Assembly (NCBI GenBank): GCA_019348255.1
Contig: JAHWJU010000006.1
Span: 1 to 55,071, forward strand
Length of the DNA stretch: 55,071 nucleotides
Source of the DNA: Actinomycetota bacterium
GTDB taxonomy: Bacteria; Actinomycetota; Acidimicrobiia; Acidimicrobiales; CADCTF01
Reading direction: 5' to 3'
The position numbers and the translations under genes were made by a program. The notes beneath the pieces were generated by a model that was not told where the DNA came from, made no database searches, and was given only the letters and a program-made list of their open reading frames with translations. This document shows positions 35,420 through 42,025 of the stretch, piece after piece. How positions within the stretch are numbered: position 1 is the stretch's first letter; the number at the start of each line of letters is the position of its first letter.

Positions 35420-36669
35420 TGCCGGACCTTCTCCGGTTGGCCACCGCCGGTTCGGTAGATGACGGGAAGAGCACGCTCATCGGCCGGCTGCTCTACGACT
35501 CCAAGGCGATCCTCGAGGACCAGTTGGCCTCGGTCGAACGGGCCAGCACCCAGCGGGGGTACGACTACACGAACCTCGCCCTCCTGACCGACGGCCTGCG
35601 GGCCGAGCGCGAGCAAGGCATCACCATCGACGTCGCCTATCGGTACTTCGCCACGCCCCGTCGCAAGTTCATCATCGCCGACACCCCGGGCCACGTGCAG
35701 TACACCCGCAACATGGTCACCGGGGCATCCACCGCTGACCTGGCCGTCGTGTTGGTGGATGCCCGCAAGGGACTGCTCGAGCAGTCCCGCCGGCACATGT
35801 TCATCGCGACGCTCCTTCGCATCCCCCACGTCGTGGTTGCCATCAACAAGATGGATCTGGTCGACTGGGACGAAGCTGTGTTCCGAGACATCGTGCGCCA
35901 GTGCTCGGACTTCGCCACCCGCCTGGAGGTCGCGGACCTGACGTTCGTGCCCGTCTCGGCGCTCCACGGCGACAACGTGGTCGAGCGGAGCCAGAACATG
36001 CCGTGGTACCGGGGCCTCCCCCTCCTCCAGCACCTGGAGGACGTCCACATCGCTTCGGATCGCAACCTCATCGACGTGCGCTTCCCTGTGCAGTGGATCG
36101 TCCGGCCGATGTCGGACGCGTACCACGACTATCGCGGCTACGCCGGGCAAGTGGCGAGCGGCGTCGTCAAGGTGGGCGACAGCGTCATGGTGCTGCCCTC
36201 CGGGTTGGCGACCCGGATCGAGAGCATCGACACCTTCGACGGCCCGGTGGAGGAGGCCTTCGCCGGCATGTCGGTGGTGCTGCGCCTGACGGACGACCTC
36301 GACATCTCCCGCGGCGACATGCTGTGCCGGCCGAACAACAAGCCGACCGTCGGCCAGGACGTGGAGGCGATGGTCTGCTGGCTCATCGACCGGCCACTGG
36401 CCCCGGGCGCCAAGTACGCGGTCAAGCACACCACCCGGTGGTCGCGGGCGGTGGTGCGCGACCTGCGCTACCGGCTGGACATCAACACCTTGCACCGTGA
36501 CGAGGACGCCTCCAACCTGGGGCTCAACGAGATCGGCCGCGTCGCCATCCGACTGACCTCCCCGTTGCTCTACGACAGCTACCGCCGCAACCGCACCACC
36601 GGGAGCTTCATCCTGGTGGACGAGGCCACCAACGCCACGGCGGGCGCCGGCATGATCCTCGAGGGCTGA
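35419..36669 (+). CDS. cysN: Sulfate adenylyltransferase subunit 1 (GTPase)
   Basis: CysN is an EF-Tu-like GTPase that drives the unfavourable formation of APS. The 416-residue sequence has G1 AGSVDDGKSTLIGRLLYD near 10-27, the G2 region EREQGITIDVAYRYF near 66, G3 DTPGHVQYTRNM near 87, G4 NKMDL near 142, and two beta-barrel domains. There is no fused C-terminal APS kinase; CysC is encoded by the next gene three bases downstream. Confidence 0.95.
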   Translation: MPDLLRLATAGSVDDGKSTLIGRLLYDSKAILEDQLASVERASTQRGYDYTNLALLTDGLRAEREQGITIDVAYRYFATPRRKFIIADTPGHVQYTRNMVTGASTADLAVVLVDARKGLLEQSRRHMFIATLLRIPHVVVAINKMDLVDWDEAVFRDIVRQCSDFATRLEVADLTFVPVSALHGDNVVERSQNMPWYRGLPLLQHLEDVHIASDRNLIDVRFPVQWIVRPMSDAYHDYRGYAGQVASGVVKVGDSVMVLPSGLATRIESIDTFDGPVEEAFAGMSVVLRLTDDLDISRGDMLCRPNNKPTVGQDVEAMVCWLIDRPLAPGAKYAVKHTTRWSRAVVRDLRYRLDINTLHRDEDASNLGLNEIGRVAIRLTSPLLYDSYRRNRTTGSFILVDEATNATAGAGMILEG

Positions 36670-36672
36670 CCG

Positions 36673-37212
36673 ATGGCGCGGCGCCGGCTCGACGACGGCA
36701 TGACGGTATGGCTGACGGGGCTGCCGTCGGCCGGCAAGACGACCCTGGCCCGGGGCCTGGAGAAGCGGCTGCTGGTGGAGGGCTACCGGGCCGAGATCCT
36801 CGACGGCGACGACCTGCGGGCCCGGATCGGCCGCGAGCTCGGCTTCTCCCGTGAGGACCGCAACGAAAACGTGCGACGGATCGGTTTCATCGCCCATCTG
36901 TTGAGCCGCAACGGCGTCGTGGCCGTCTGCTCCGTCATCTCGCCGTACCGGGAGTCGCGGGACGAACTGCGGGCTCTCCACGGCGAGCGCTTCTTCGAGG
37001 TGCATGTGGCGACCCCGGTGGACGTCTGCGGCGAGCGAGACGTGAAGGGTCTGTACGCCCGCCAGCGAGCGGGGGAGATCTCCATGCTCACCGGGGTCGA
37101 CGACGTCTACGAAGAGCCGTTGGCCCCGGAGGTGGTGGTGCCCACGCACCTCCAGACGGTCGAGCAGTCCGTGGCCCAGGTCTGGGATTCCCTCGTCGCC
37201 TGGTGCCCCTGA
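36673..37212 (+). CDS. cysC: Adenylylsulfate kinase
   Basis: CysC phosphorylates APS at the 3' position to give PAPS, for reduction or sulfation. The 179 residues have P-loop LTGLPSAGKTTLARGL near 14-29, LDGDDLRARIGRELGFS near 42-58, RNENVRRI, the active serine region CSVISPYRESRDELR near 94, and GLYARQRAGEI plus GVDDVYEEPLAPEV. It closes the cysDNC operon. Its presence matters for judging whether CysH here uses PAPS. Confidence 0.95.
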   Translation: MARRRLDDGMTVWLTGLPSAGKTTLARGLEKRLLVEGYRAEILDGDDLRARIGRELGFSREDRNENVRRIGFIAHLLSRNGVVAVCSVISPYRESRDELRALHGERFFEVHVATPVDVCGERDVKGLYARQRAGEISMLTGVDDVYEEPLAPEVVVPTHLQTVEQSVAQVWDSLVAWCP

Positions 37213-37318
37213 GCCCATAGTCCGTACAGCAGGGCCCGATTCTCGGAGGCGCGTGCATACCGCCGGCAACGGCGTGGGTAGGGCCGCGGCGCACAACGAG
37301 GAGACAGGAGGACAAGAG

Positions 37319-37765
37319 ATGTCCACCAAGGAAAAGTCAATAGAGGTCGATCGCCCGCTTTCCACCGTGTACAACCAGTGGACGCAGTTCGAGGAGTTTC
37401 CCCAGTTCATGGAAGGCGTAGAGAGCGTCACGCAGATCGATGACCGGCGGCTGCACTGGGTGGCCGAGATCGCCGGTACCCGCCGGGAGTGGGAGGCCGA
37501 GATCGTCGACCAGGAGCCCGACCGGCGCATCGCCTGGCGAAGCCTGGACGGCACCGGCAACGCCGGGGTGGTGTCGTTCGAGCCCGCCGGGGCCGACCGC
37601 ACAAAGGTGGTGCTCGACCTCGACGTGGAGCCCGAAGGAGTGGTGGAGCAGATCGGGGACAAGCTGGGGTTCGTCTCGAAGCGGGCCCAGGGCGACCTCG
37701 AGCGCTTCAAGGAGTTCATCGAGTCGCGCCCCCAGGAGACGGGCGCCTGGCGAGGTCAGCTCTAG
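37319..37765 (+). CDS. SRPBCC-family protein, cyclase/dehydrase-like
   Basis: The 148-residue protein has the SRPBCC layout of the cyclase/dehydrase group: KEKSIEVDRPLSTVYNQWTQFEEFPQFMEGV at the N-terminus, RLHWVAEIAGTRREWEAEI, and a long C-terminal helix (KRAQGDLERFKEFIESRP). Such proteins are often associated with membrane or stress functions in actinobacteria; the ligand is unknown. ATG 37319 follows AGGAGGACAAG at 37307-37317, one of the strongest Shine-Dalgarno sites in the window; the in-frame upstream start at 37253 is not used. Confidence 0.82.
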   Translation: MSTKEKSIEVDRPLSTVYNQWTQFEEFPQFMEGVESVTQIDDRRLHWVAEIAGTRREWEAEIVDQEPDRRIAWRSLDGTGNAGVVSFEPAGADRTKVVLDLDVEPEGVVEQIGDKLGFVSKRAQGDLERFKEFIESRPQETGAWRGQL

Positions 37766-37799
37766 GGGCAGCCGAGGGAACCGGCATCCGTCGCCGTCT

Positions 37800-37819
37800 C
37801 CGCCGGCTCTCGCCGGCGG
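37800..37819 (+). terminator. 8-bp GC hairpin downstream of the SRPBCC gene
   Basis: CCGCCGGC-tctc-GCCGGCGG forms a perfect stem and tetraloop 35 bases after the stop codon. No T-run follows, as is usual in very GC-rich actinobacteria, so termination is only a proposal. Confidence 0.4.
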
Positions 37820-37878
37820 CGGCGGCAGGTGCTCGTGCCCACCGGACACAGCCTTGCCCGGGCCGCTCCAGTGGCACC

Positions 37879-37884
37879 TATCGT
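37879..37884 (+). promoter_or_regulatory. Putative -10 hexamer for the F420 oxidoreductase
   Basis: TATCGT ends 9 bases before ATG 37894. Confidence 0.4.
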
Positions 37885-37893
37885 CAAGCCCCC

Positions 37894-38823
37894 ATGAGGC
37901 CCTTCCGCTTCGGCGTCCAGACCTCGAGTGCTCCAAACGGCAGGCTCTGGCGGGAGCGGGCGCGCAAGATCGAGGACCTGGGATATTCCACGCTGTACGT
38001 CCCCGATCACTTCGGTGACCAGTGGGGCCCGATCGTGGCCCTGACCATCGCGGCCGAAGCCACCGAGAGCCTGAACGTCGGCGCCCTCGTCTTCGACAAC
38101 GACTACCGCCATCCGGTGGTGTTGGCCAAGGAGATCGCCACCCTGGACCTGGCCAGTGAGGGCCGCGTCGAATTCGGCCTCGGAGCGGGGTGGATGAAGA
38201 GCGACTACGACGAGGCGGGCCTGGCCTATGACGCCCCGGGCGTGCGCATCGACCGCATGGTGGAGGGCCTGGCGGTCATGAAGCAGCTGTGGCGGCAGGG
38301 GCGGGCGCACCACGAGGGCGCCCATTACACCGTCTCCGGGGCCCAGGGCCATCCCCGGCCCCACTCGGCCGGCGGGCCGAGGATCGTCATCGGCGGCGGG
38401 GGGCGGCGCGTGCTCTCCATCGCGGCCCGGGAGGCCGACATCATCGGCGTCAACCCCAGCCTGGCTGCCGGCCACGTCGGCCCGGAGGTGGCGGCATCAT
38501 CGACGGCGCCCTACTACCGCGAGCGCATCGGCTGGATACGAGAGGCCGCCGGCGACCGGTTCGCGGACCTCGAACTGCAGTGCCTGACCTTCATGGTGCA
38601 GTTCACCGACGACCGCCGGGGAACCTACGAAGCGGTGGCTCCGCTGTTCGGGCTGACCCCTGAGGAGGCGGCCGAGGTGCCCATCGCGCTAGCCGGCACC
38701 GTCGAGGAGATGGTGGAGACCCTGCAGCAACGGCGCGAGGAGTACGGCTTCAGCTACATCGTGGTCCACGACCCGGAGATGGAGCAGTTCGCCGAGGTCG
38801 TGGCCAGGCTGTCCGGCACCTGA
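37894..38823 (+). CDS. LLM-class F420-dependent oxidoreductase
   Basis: Luciferase-like monooxygenase family enzymes of this group use the deazaflavin F420 or FMN. The 309-residue TIM-barrel protein begins MRPFRFGVQTSS and shows YVPDHFGDQWGPI near 41, VGALVFDNDYRHPVVLAKE near 62, EFGLGAGWMKSDYDEAG near 92 and the phosphate-binding IVIGGGGRRVL near 163. The substrate cannot be deduced. It is convergent with the esterase gene, with 11 bases between stops that include the palindrome GAGCCGGCTC. Confidence 0.87.
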   Translation: MRPFRFGVQTSSAPNGRLWRERARKIEDLGYSTLYVPDHFGDQWGPIVALTIAAEATESLNVGALVFDNDYRHPVVLAKEIATLDLASEGRVEFGLGAGWMKSDYDEAGLAYDAPGVRIDRMVEGLAVMKQLWRQGRAHHEGAHYTVSGAQGHPRPHSAGGPRIVIGGGGRRVLSIAAREADIIGVNPSLAAGHVGPEVAASSTAPYYRERIGWIREAAGDRFADLELQCLTFMVQFTDDRRGTYEAVAPLFGLTPEEAAEVPIALAGTVEEMVETLQQRREEYGFSYIVVHDPEMEQFAEVVARLSGT

Positions 38824-38834
38824 GCCGGCTCCGG

Positions 38835-40004
38835 TCACGGTGCCAGCGCCGCCTCCACCGCGGCCTGCACCAGCGACCCGACCCGCTCTCCCACCAACAG
38901 GTCGATCTCGAGTCGGTCCAGCGTGACCGCCATGGAGATCTCCGCTTTGGGATCGGCGAAGGCTACCGAGCCACCGAAGCCCGAGTGGCCGAAGGAAACG
39001 GGATGTGGACCGACGGGGGAGAGGAACGAGCCGCCGCCCATGAAGCCCATGCGCCACTGGACGGGGATCATCAGCACCAGGTCCGGCCGCGTGTTCTGGA
39101 TCGAGGTGGCCGCGGCCAGTGTGGCCGGGTTGAGCAGCGTGACTCCCTCCAGCGAGCCTCCCCGCTCGAGGGCCCCGTAGAGCTTGGCCAACGACCGCGC
39201 CGTGAAGCACCCGCTGAACGAAGGCGCCACCGTCTCGAGTCCCTCCTTGCTGTTGACGAACCCGATCATGTCCCCGTCGGGCGCCAGCACCCGCAACAGG
39301 AGGTGGTCGGGAGGAAGGATGGCCTCGGCCGCTGCCAGCGACAGGTCGTTGCCGAACACGGGGGCCACCCGGTCGTGCTCCTCGGGCGGGGTGCCGATGA
39401 ATAGGCCGTCCAGGCCGAGCGGCCCTGCGATCTCCTCGGCCAGGAACTGGGGGAGCGGTCGGCCCTCGATGCGCCGGACCAGCTCTCCCACGAGCCAACC
39501 GAAGTTCACGGCGTGGTAGCCGTTGGCCGTACCCGGCTCCCACAGGGGCTCCAGGCGCTCGACCATCTCCACCATGGCCTCCCACTCGGCCATCTCCCAG
39601 ACGTCTGAGACCTCCCCCCGGATCTGGGGGATCCCTGCTTCGTGAGTGAGGCAGTGCCGGATCGTCACGCCGTCTTTGTTCTTGCGGCCGAACTCGGGCC
39701 ACAGGGCAGCTACGGGAGTGTCGTAGTCGAGCCGGTGGCGCTCCATCACCATGTGCAAAGCGGTGGCAGCCACACCCTTGCTGGTCGAGAACGAAACGGC
39801 CATGGTGTCGCGCCTCCACCGTTGCTCCTCCAGGCCGCGAAAGCGCAGGCCCCCCCAGAGGTCGACCGCGGGCTGGCCACGGTGACGGATGGCCACGGAA
39901 GCGCCGTGGTGGCGTCCCTGGGCCAGGTGCTCCCCGAGAAGCTGTGCGACCCGGGCGAAGCGGGGGGCGCACTCTCCTTCCACCTCCGCCGGAAGCTTCA
40001 CCAT
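38835..40004 (-). CDS. Serine beta-lactamase-fold hydrolase (EstB/class C-like esterase)
   Basis: The 389-residue cytoplasmic-looking protein has no signal peptide. The nucleophile motif is FSTSKGVAA (SxxK, near 72), the tyrosine motif is in NGYHAVNFGW near 162, and the third motif is FGHSGFGGS near 340 (HxG). These are typical of EstB-like esterases and class C beta-lactamase relatives; a true antibiotic-degrading role is unlikely without export. ATG 40004 is preferred over the adjoining TTG 40007 because a TACCTT lies exactly six bases upstream. Confidence 0.85.
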   Translation of the reverse strand: MVKLPAEVEGECAPRFARVAQLLGEHLAQGRHHGASVAIRHRGQPAVDLWGGLRFRGLEEQRWRRDTMAVSFSTSKGVAATALHMVMERHRLDYDTPVAALWPEFGRKNKDGVTIRHCLTHEAGIPQIRGEVSDVWEMAEWEAMVEMVERLEPLWEPGTANGYHAVNFGWLVGELVRRIEGRPLPQFLAEEIAGPLGLDGLFIGTPPEEHDRVAPVFGNDLSLAAAEAILPPDHLLLRVLAPDGDMIGFVNSKEGLETVAPSFSGCFTARSLAKLYGALERGGSLEGVTLLNPATLAAATSIQNTRPDLVLMIPVQWRMGFMGGGSFLSPVGPHPVSFGHSGFGGSVAFADPKAEISMAVTLDRLEIDLLVGERVGSLVQAAVEAALAP

Positions 40005-40010
40005 CAAACC

Positions 40011-40016
40011 AAGGTA
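40011..40016 (-). promoter_or_regulatory. Putative -10 hexamer for the esterase gene, leaderless
   Basis: On the minus strand TACCTT ends 6 bases before ATG 40004, predicting transcription from the start codon itself. Confidence 0.45.
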
Positions 40017-40076
40017 GACGGGGCCGTAGCCAATGGGCCCTCATGCTCGGCCGCCTCCGGCGTGTCACCGTCTGCG

Positions 40077-40082
40077 TAGGAT
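40077..40082 (+). promoter_or_regulatory. Putative -10 hexamer for nadD
   Basis: TAGGAT ends 12 bases before ATG 40095, so a leader of about five bases is expected. Confidence 0.4.
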
Positions 40083-40094
40083 CGGAGCCCCTCG

Positions 40095-40736
40095 ATGACC
40101 TTCCCGCCCCCCACCGAGAGCGGCCCCCTCCGCGGCGGTCCCCACGGCATCGGCGTCTTGGGGGGGACCTTCGACCCGGTTCACATCGGCCACCTGGTTG
40201 CCGCGGTGGAGGTGCGGCACGCGTTGGGCCTCGATCAGATGCTGTTGATGCTCGCCGGCCAGCCGTGGCAGAAGGTCGGGAGCCGCCGCGTCACCCCGGC
40301 CGCCGACCGACTGGCGGTGCTCGAGGCGGCGCTGCGGGAAGCTCAGGGCCTGGAACCGTCCACCCTCGAGATCGACCGGGGCGGCGCCAGCTACACCGCC
40401 GACACGCTGGCCGAGTTGCGGGAGCGCTGGCCGCAGGCGGGGCTGCACGTGGTGGTCGGAGCCGACGTGGCCGCCGAGCTCGGTACCTGGGTGCGGGTGG
40501 AGGAGGTCAAGGCCATGGCGGAGTTGGTGGTGGTGGGCCGGCCGGGGGCGGCGGCACCGTTGGAACAGCTGGCGGAGGAGGGTTGGCGGGTGACGCCGGT
40601 GTCGATCCCGCCCATCGGGATCTCGTCGTCGGAGGTCCGGGCGAGGGTGGCGGCGGGGCGACCGATCGATTACCTGGTGCCGGCGGCCGCGATCCACGAG
40701 ATCGCGAAGCGGGGTCTGTACGCTGCGCGCAGATGA
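40095..40736 (+). CDS. nadD: Nicotinate-nucleotide adenylyltransferase
   Basis: NadD makes nicotinic acid adenine dinucleotide in NAD synthesis. The 213-residue protein has the nucleotidyltransferase signature GVLGGTFDPVHIGH near 20-33, a central VVVGADVAAEL near 117-127, and the C-terminal PIGISSSEVRARV near 176 (SxxxR). The first 17 residues are a short Pro/Gly-rich tail. It overlaps the next gene by ATGA, in the conserved order nadD-lytR_C-rsfS. Confidence 0.94.
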   Translation: MTFPPPTESGPLRGGPHGIGVLGGTFDPVHIGHLVAAVEVRHALGLDQMLLMLAGQPWQKVGSRRVTPAADRLAVLEAALREAQGLEPSTLEIDRGGASYTADTLAELRERWPQAGLHVVVGADVAAELGTWVRVEEVKAMAELVVVGRPGAAAPLEQLAEEGWRVTPVSIPPIGISSSEVRARVAAGRPIDYLVPAAAIHEIAKRGLYAARR

Positions 40737-41164
40737 CTCCGGCGGTGCCCCGATTGCCCCACGACTGGCGACGCCTGCAGGCGCTCGTAGCCGTCGCCGG
40801 CCTCGTGGGGGCGGTGGCGGTAACCGCCGCCCTGGTGACGACGCCGGCCTCGTCGGTCTCCACTGCAGTCCGACCGAACGTCGAGGGGCTGGCGCAGCGC
40901 CCCCGCGTCGAGATCCGGGGCGGCAACCCCTACCGCGCGTTCCAGTTGGCCGACCGGCTGGCCGCTGACGGAGCGACGATGACCACCGTGCAGCCGGCAG
41001 CCGAGGGCTCCAGCCCGGCCGACACCGCCATCGTGTACTACGACCGCAGGCACGCCGCCACGGCGGCCCAGATCCGAAAGTTGCTGGGCCGGGGAACGGT
41101 TCGTCGTGAGCAGGTGTTCGAACCTAGAGCCGACGTGACCATCGTCTTGGGAAAGGAAGCCTGA
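40733..41164 (+). CDS. Membrane-anchored LytR C-terminal domain protein
   Basis: The 143-residue protein has one N-terminal membrane helix (LVAVAGLVGAVAVTAALVTT near 17-36) and an extracytoplasmic domain with VEIRGGNPYRAFQLADRLAADGATMT and AIVYYDRRHAATAAQIRKLLG, which fits the LytR_C domain found alone or after LCP domains in actinobacterial envelope proteins. Its precise function is not known. ATG 40733 overlaps the nadD stop, so it is translationally coupled; rsfS follows five bases after its stop. Confidence 0.78.
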   Translation: MTPAVPRLPHDWRRLQALVAVAGLVGAVAVTAALVTTPASSVSTAVRPNVEGLAQRPRVEIRGGNPYRAFQLADRLAADGATMTTVQPAAEGSSPADTAIVYYDRRHAATAAQIRKLLGRGTVRREQVFEPRADVTIVLGKEA

Positions 41165-41169
41165 CACGC

Positions 41170-41580
41170 GTGATGACGACAAGAAGGGCCAGCGACCTCG
41201 ACGAGGTCAGAGGTTGGGCGGCCCTCGCGGCCCGGGCTGCGGATGCCAAGAAGGCGACGGACACAGTCGTCCTCGAGGTGGGCCCCGTCCTCGCCATCAC
41301 CGACGCCTTCGTGATCACCAGCGCCGGCAATCCCCGCTTGGTGCGGACGATCACCGAGGAGATCGAGTTGCAGCTCAAGGCCGGGGACGGGCCGCGCCCG
41401 CTGCGAATCGAGGGCCTCGACGACGCCCGCTGGGTCCTCATGGACTACGGCGACTTCATCGTCCACGTCTTCCTCGACGAGGCCCGGACCTACTACGACC
41501 TCGAGCGCCTCTGGTCGGACGCGGAGCGGCTCGACTGGGAGACGCTGGCCGCCTCGCGCTCTGCCGCCAGCGGCGAATAG
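41170..41580 (+). CDS. rsfS: Ribosomal silencing factor RsfS
   Basis: RsfS binds L14 and blocks 30S-50S joining when nutrients are low. The 136-residue protein contains TDTVVLEVGPVLAITDAFVITSA-type core (split here as VLEVGPVLAITDAFVI), followed by DDARWVLMDYGDFIVHVF and TYYDLERLW, the strongest family signature. GTG 41170 and ATG 41173 are adjacent in-frame starts; AAGGA at 41154-41158 fits either. Confidence 0.93.
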   Translation: MMTTRRASDLDEVRGWAALAARAADAKKATDTVVLEVGPVLAITDAFVITSAGNPRLVRTITEEIELQLKAGDGPRPLRIEGLDDARWVLMDYGDFIVHVFLDEARTYYDLERLWSDAERLDWETLAASRSAASGE

Positions 41581-41612
41581 CCCGCATCGGCGGGAGCCGA
41601 AGCGGGCGCCCG
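41581..41612. terminator. Hairpin and palindrome between rsfS and tRNA-Ala
   Basis: CCCGC-atcg-GCGGG directly follows the rsfS stop, and the palindrome CGGGCGCCCG lies at 41603-41612. They sit between the convergent rsfS and tRNA genes and could end either transcript. No T-run is present. Confidence 0.35.
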
Positions 41613-41633
41613 GGTGGACCTTTGGGTGGACCT
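41612..41633. repeat. Short direct repeat duplicating the tRNA 3' end
   Basis: GGGTGGACCT occurs at 41612-41621 and again at 41624-41633. The second copy includes the last seven bases of tRNA-Ala (minus strand) plus three flanking bases, so the first copy is a duplicate of the tRNA 3' end just downstream. Confidence 0.6.
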
Positions 41634-41700
41634 GGGGGGATTTGAACCCCCGACCTTCACCATGCCATGGTGCTGCGCTACCGAGCTGCGCTACAGGCCC
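41627..41700 (-). tRNA. tRNA-Ala (anticodon GGC)
   Basis: The minus strand folds into a 74-base cloverleaf: acceptor GGGCCTG/CAGGTCC with the G3:U70 pair that marks tRNA-Ala, D stem GCGC/GCGC, anticodon loop ATGGCAT giving anticodon GGC (codon GCC), variable loop AGGTC and T arm GGGGG-TTCAAAT-CCCCC. The discriminator is A73. The first anticodon-stem pair is a G-A mismatch. CCA is not encoded; CCC follows, so it must be added by the CCA enzyme. Confidence 0.95.
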
Positions 41701-41730
41701 AGGAGGTCGTCACCCTAGCATCGGCCGGTA

Positions 41731-42000
41731 TCAGTCCCGGCCGGTGAAGCGGTCCACCAGCTCCGGCGGGGCCTGCTCCGGGCTGCCGGCGCGATGGGGC
41801 GGCCGGGGGTCGTATTCGATCAGCAGCTGGATCGCCTGGGCGACCTCGTCGCCGCTCTCCCAGCGGGCCAGGCTGGGCGCCATGTCGATGCCGGCGGACA
41901 CGCCGGCGGCGGTTACCTAGGCGCCAGGCGGGAGAGCACCTCGTATGGTCCGACGCCGTCGAGCACGGTGAAGCCGTCGAAAATCAAGAAGACGAGGTCC
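41731..42000 (-). pseudogene. DJ-1/PfpI family pseudogene with internal deletion and frameshift
   Basis: On the minus strand, one frame from about 41999 reads DLVFLIFDGFTVLDGVGPYE and then VLSRLAPR before a TAA, matching the N-terminus of DJ-1/PfpI proteins. Immediately after, in a second frame, comes VTAAGVSAGIDMAPSLARWE, then a stretch with IEYDPRPPHRAGSPEQAPPE and a TGA at 41731-41733, matching the C-terminus. The middle of roughly 100 residues, including the cysteine nucleophile elbow, is missing, and no start codon is obvious. The gene is dead. The leuS promoter-like hexamer lies just upstream, on the other strand. Confidence 0.75.
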
Positions 42001-42013
42001 GCCCCGGAGTCTC

Positions 42014-42019
42014 TAGCAT
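42014..42019 (+). promoter_or_regulatory. Putative -10 hexamer for leuS, leaderless
   Basis: TAGCAT ends 6 bases before ATG 42026. No Shine-Dalgarno sequence is present, which fits a leaderless transcript. Confidence 0.5.
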
Positions 42020-42025
42020 CTTGCG

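Noticed and set aside
35410-37719. Long minus-strand open frame opposite cysN, cysC and the SRPBCC gene
   Set aside because: It covers three convincing genes on the other strand and has a low-complexity His/Val/Gln-rich composition typical of shadow frames.
38835-40004. True antibiotic beta-lactamase
   Set aside because: There is no signal peptide and the motif pattern (STSK, YHA, HSG) fits EstB-like esterases better.
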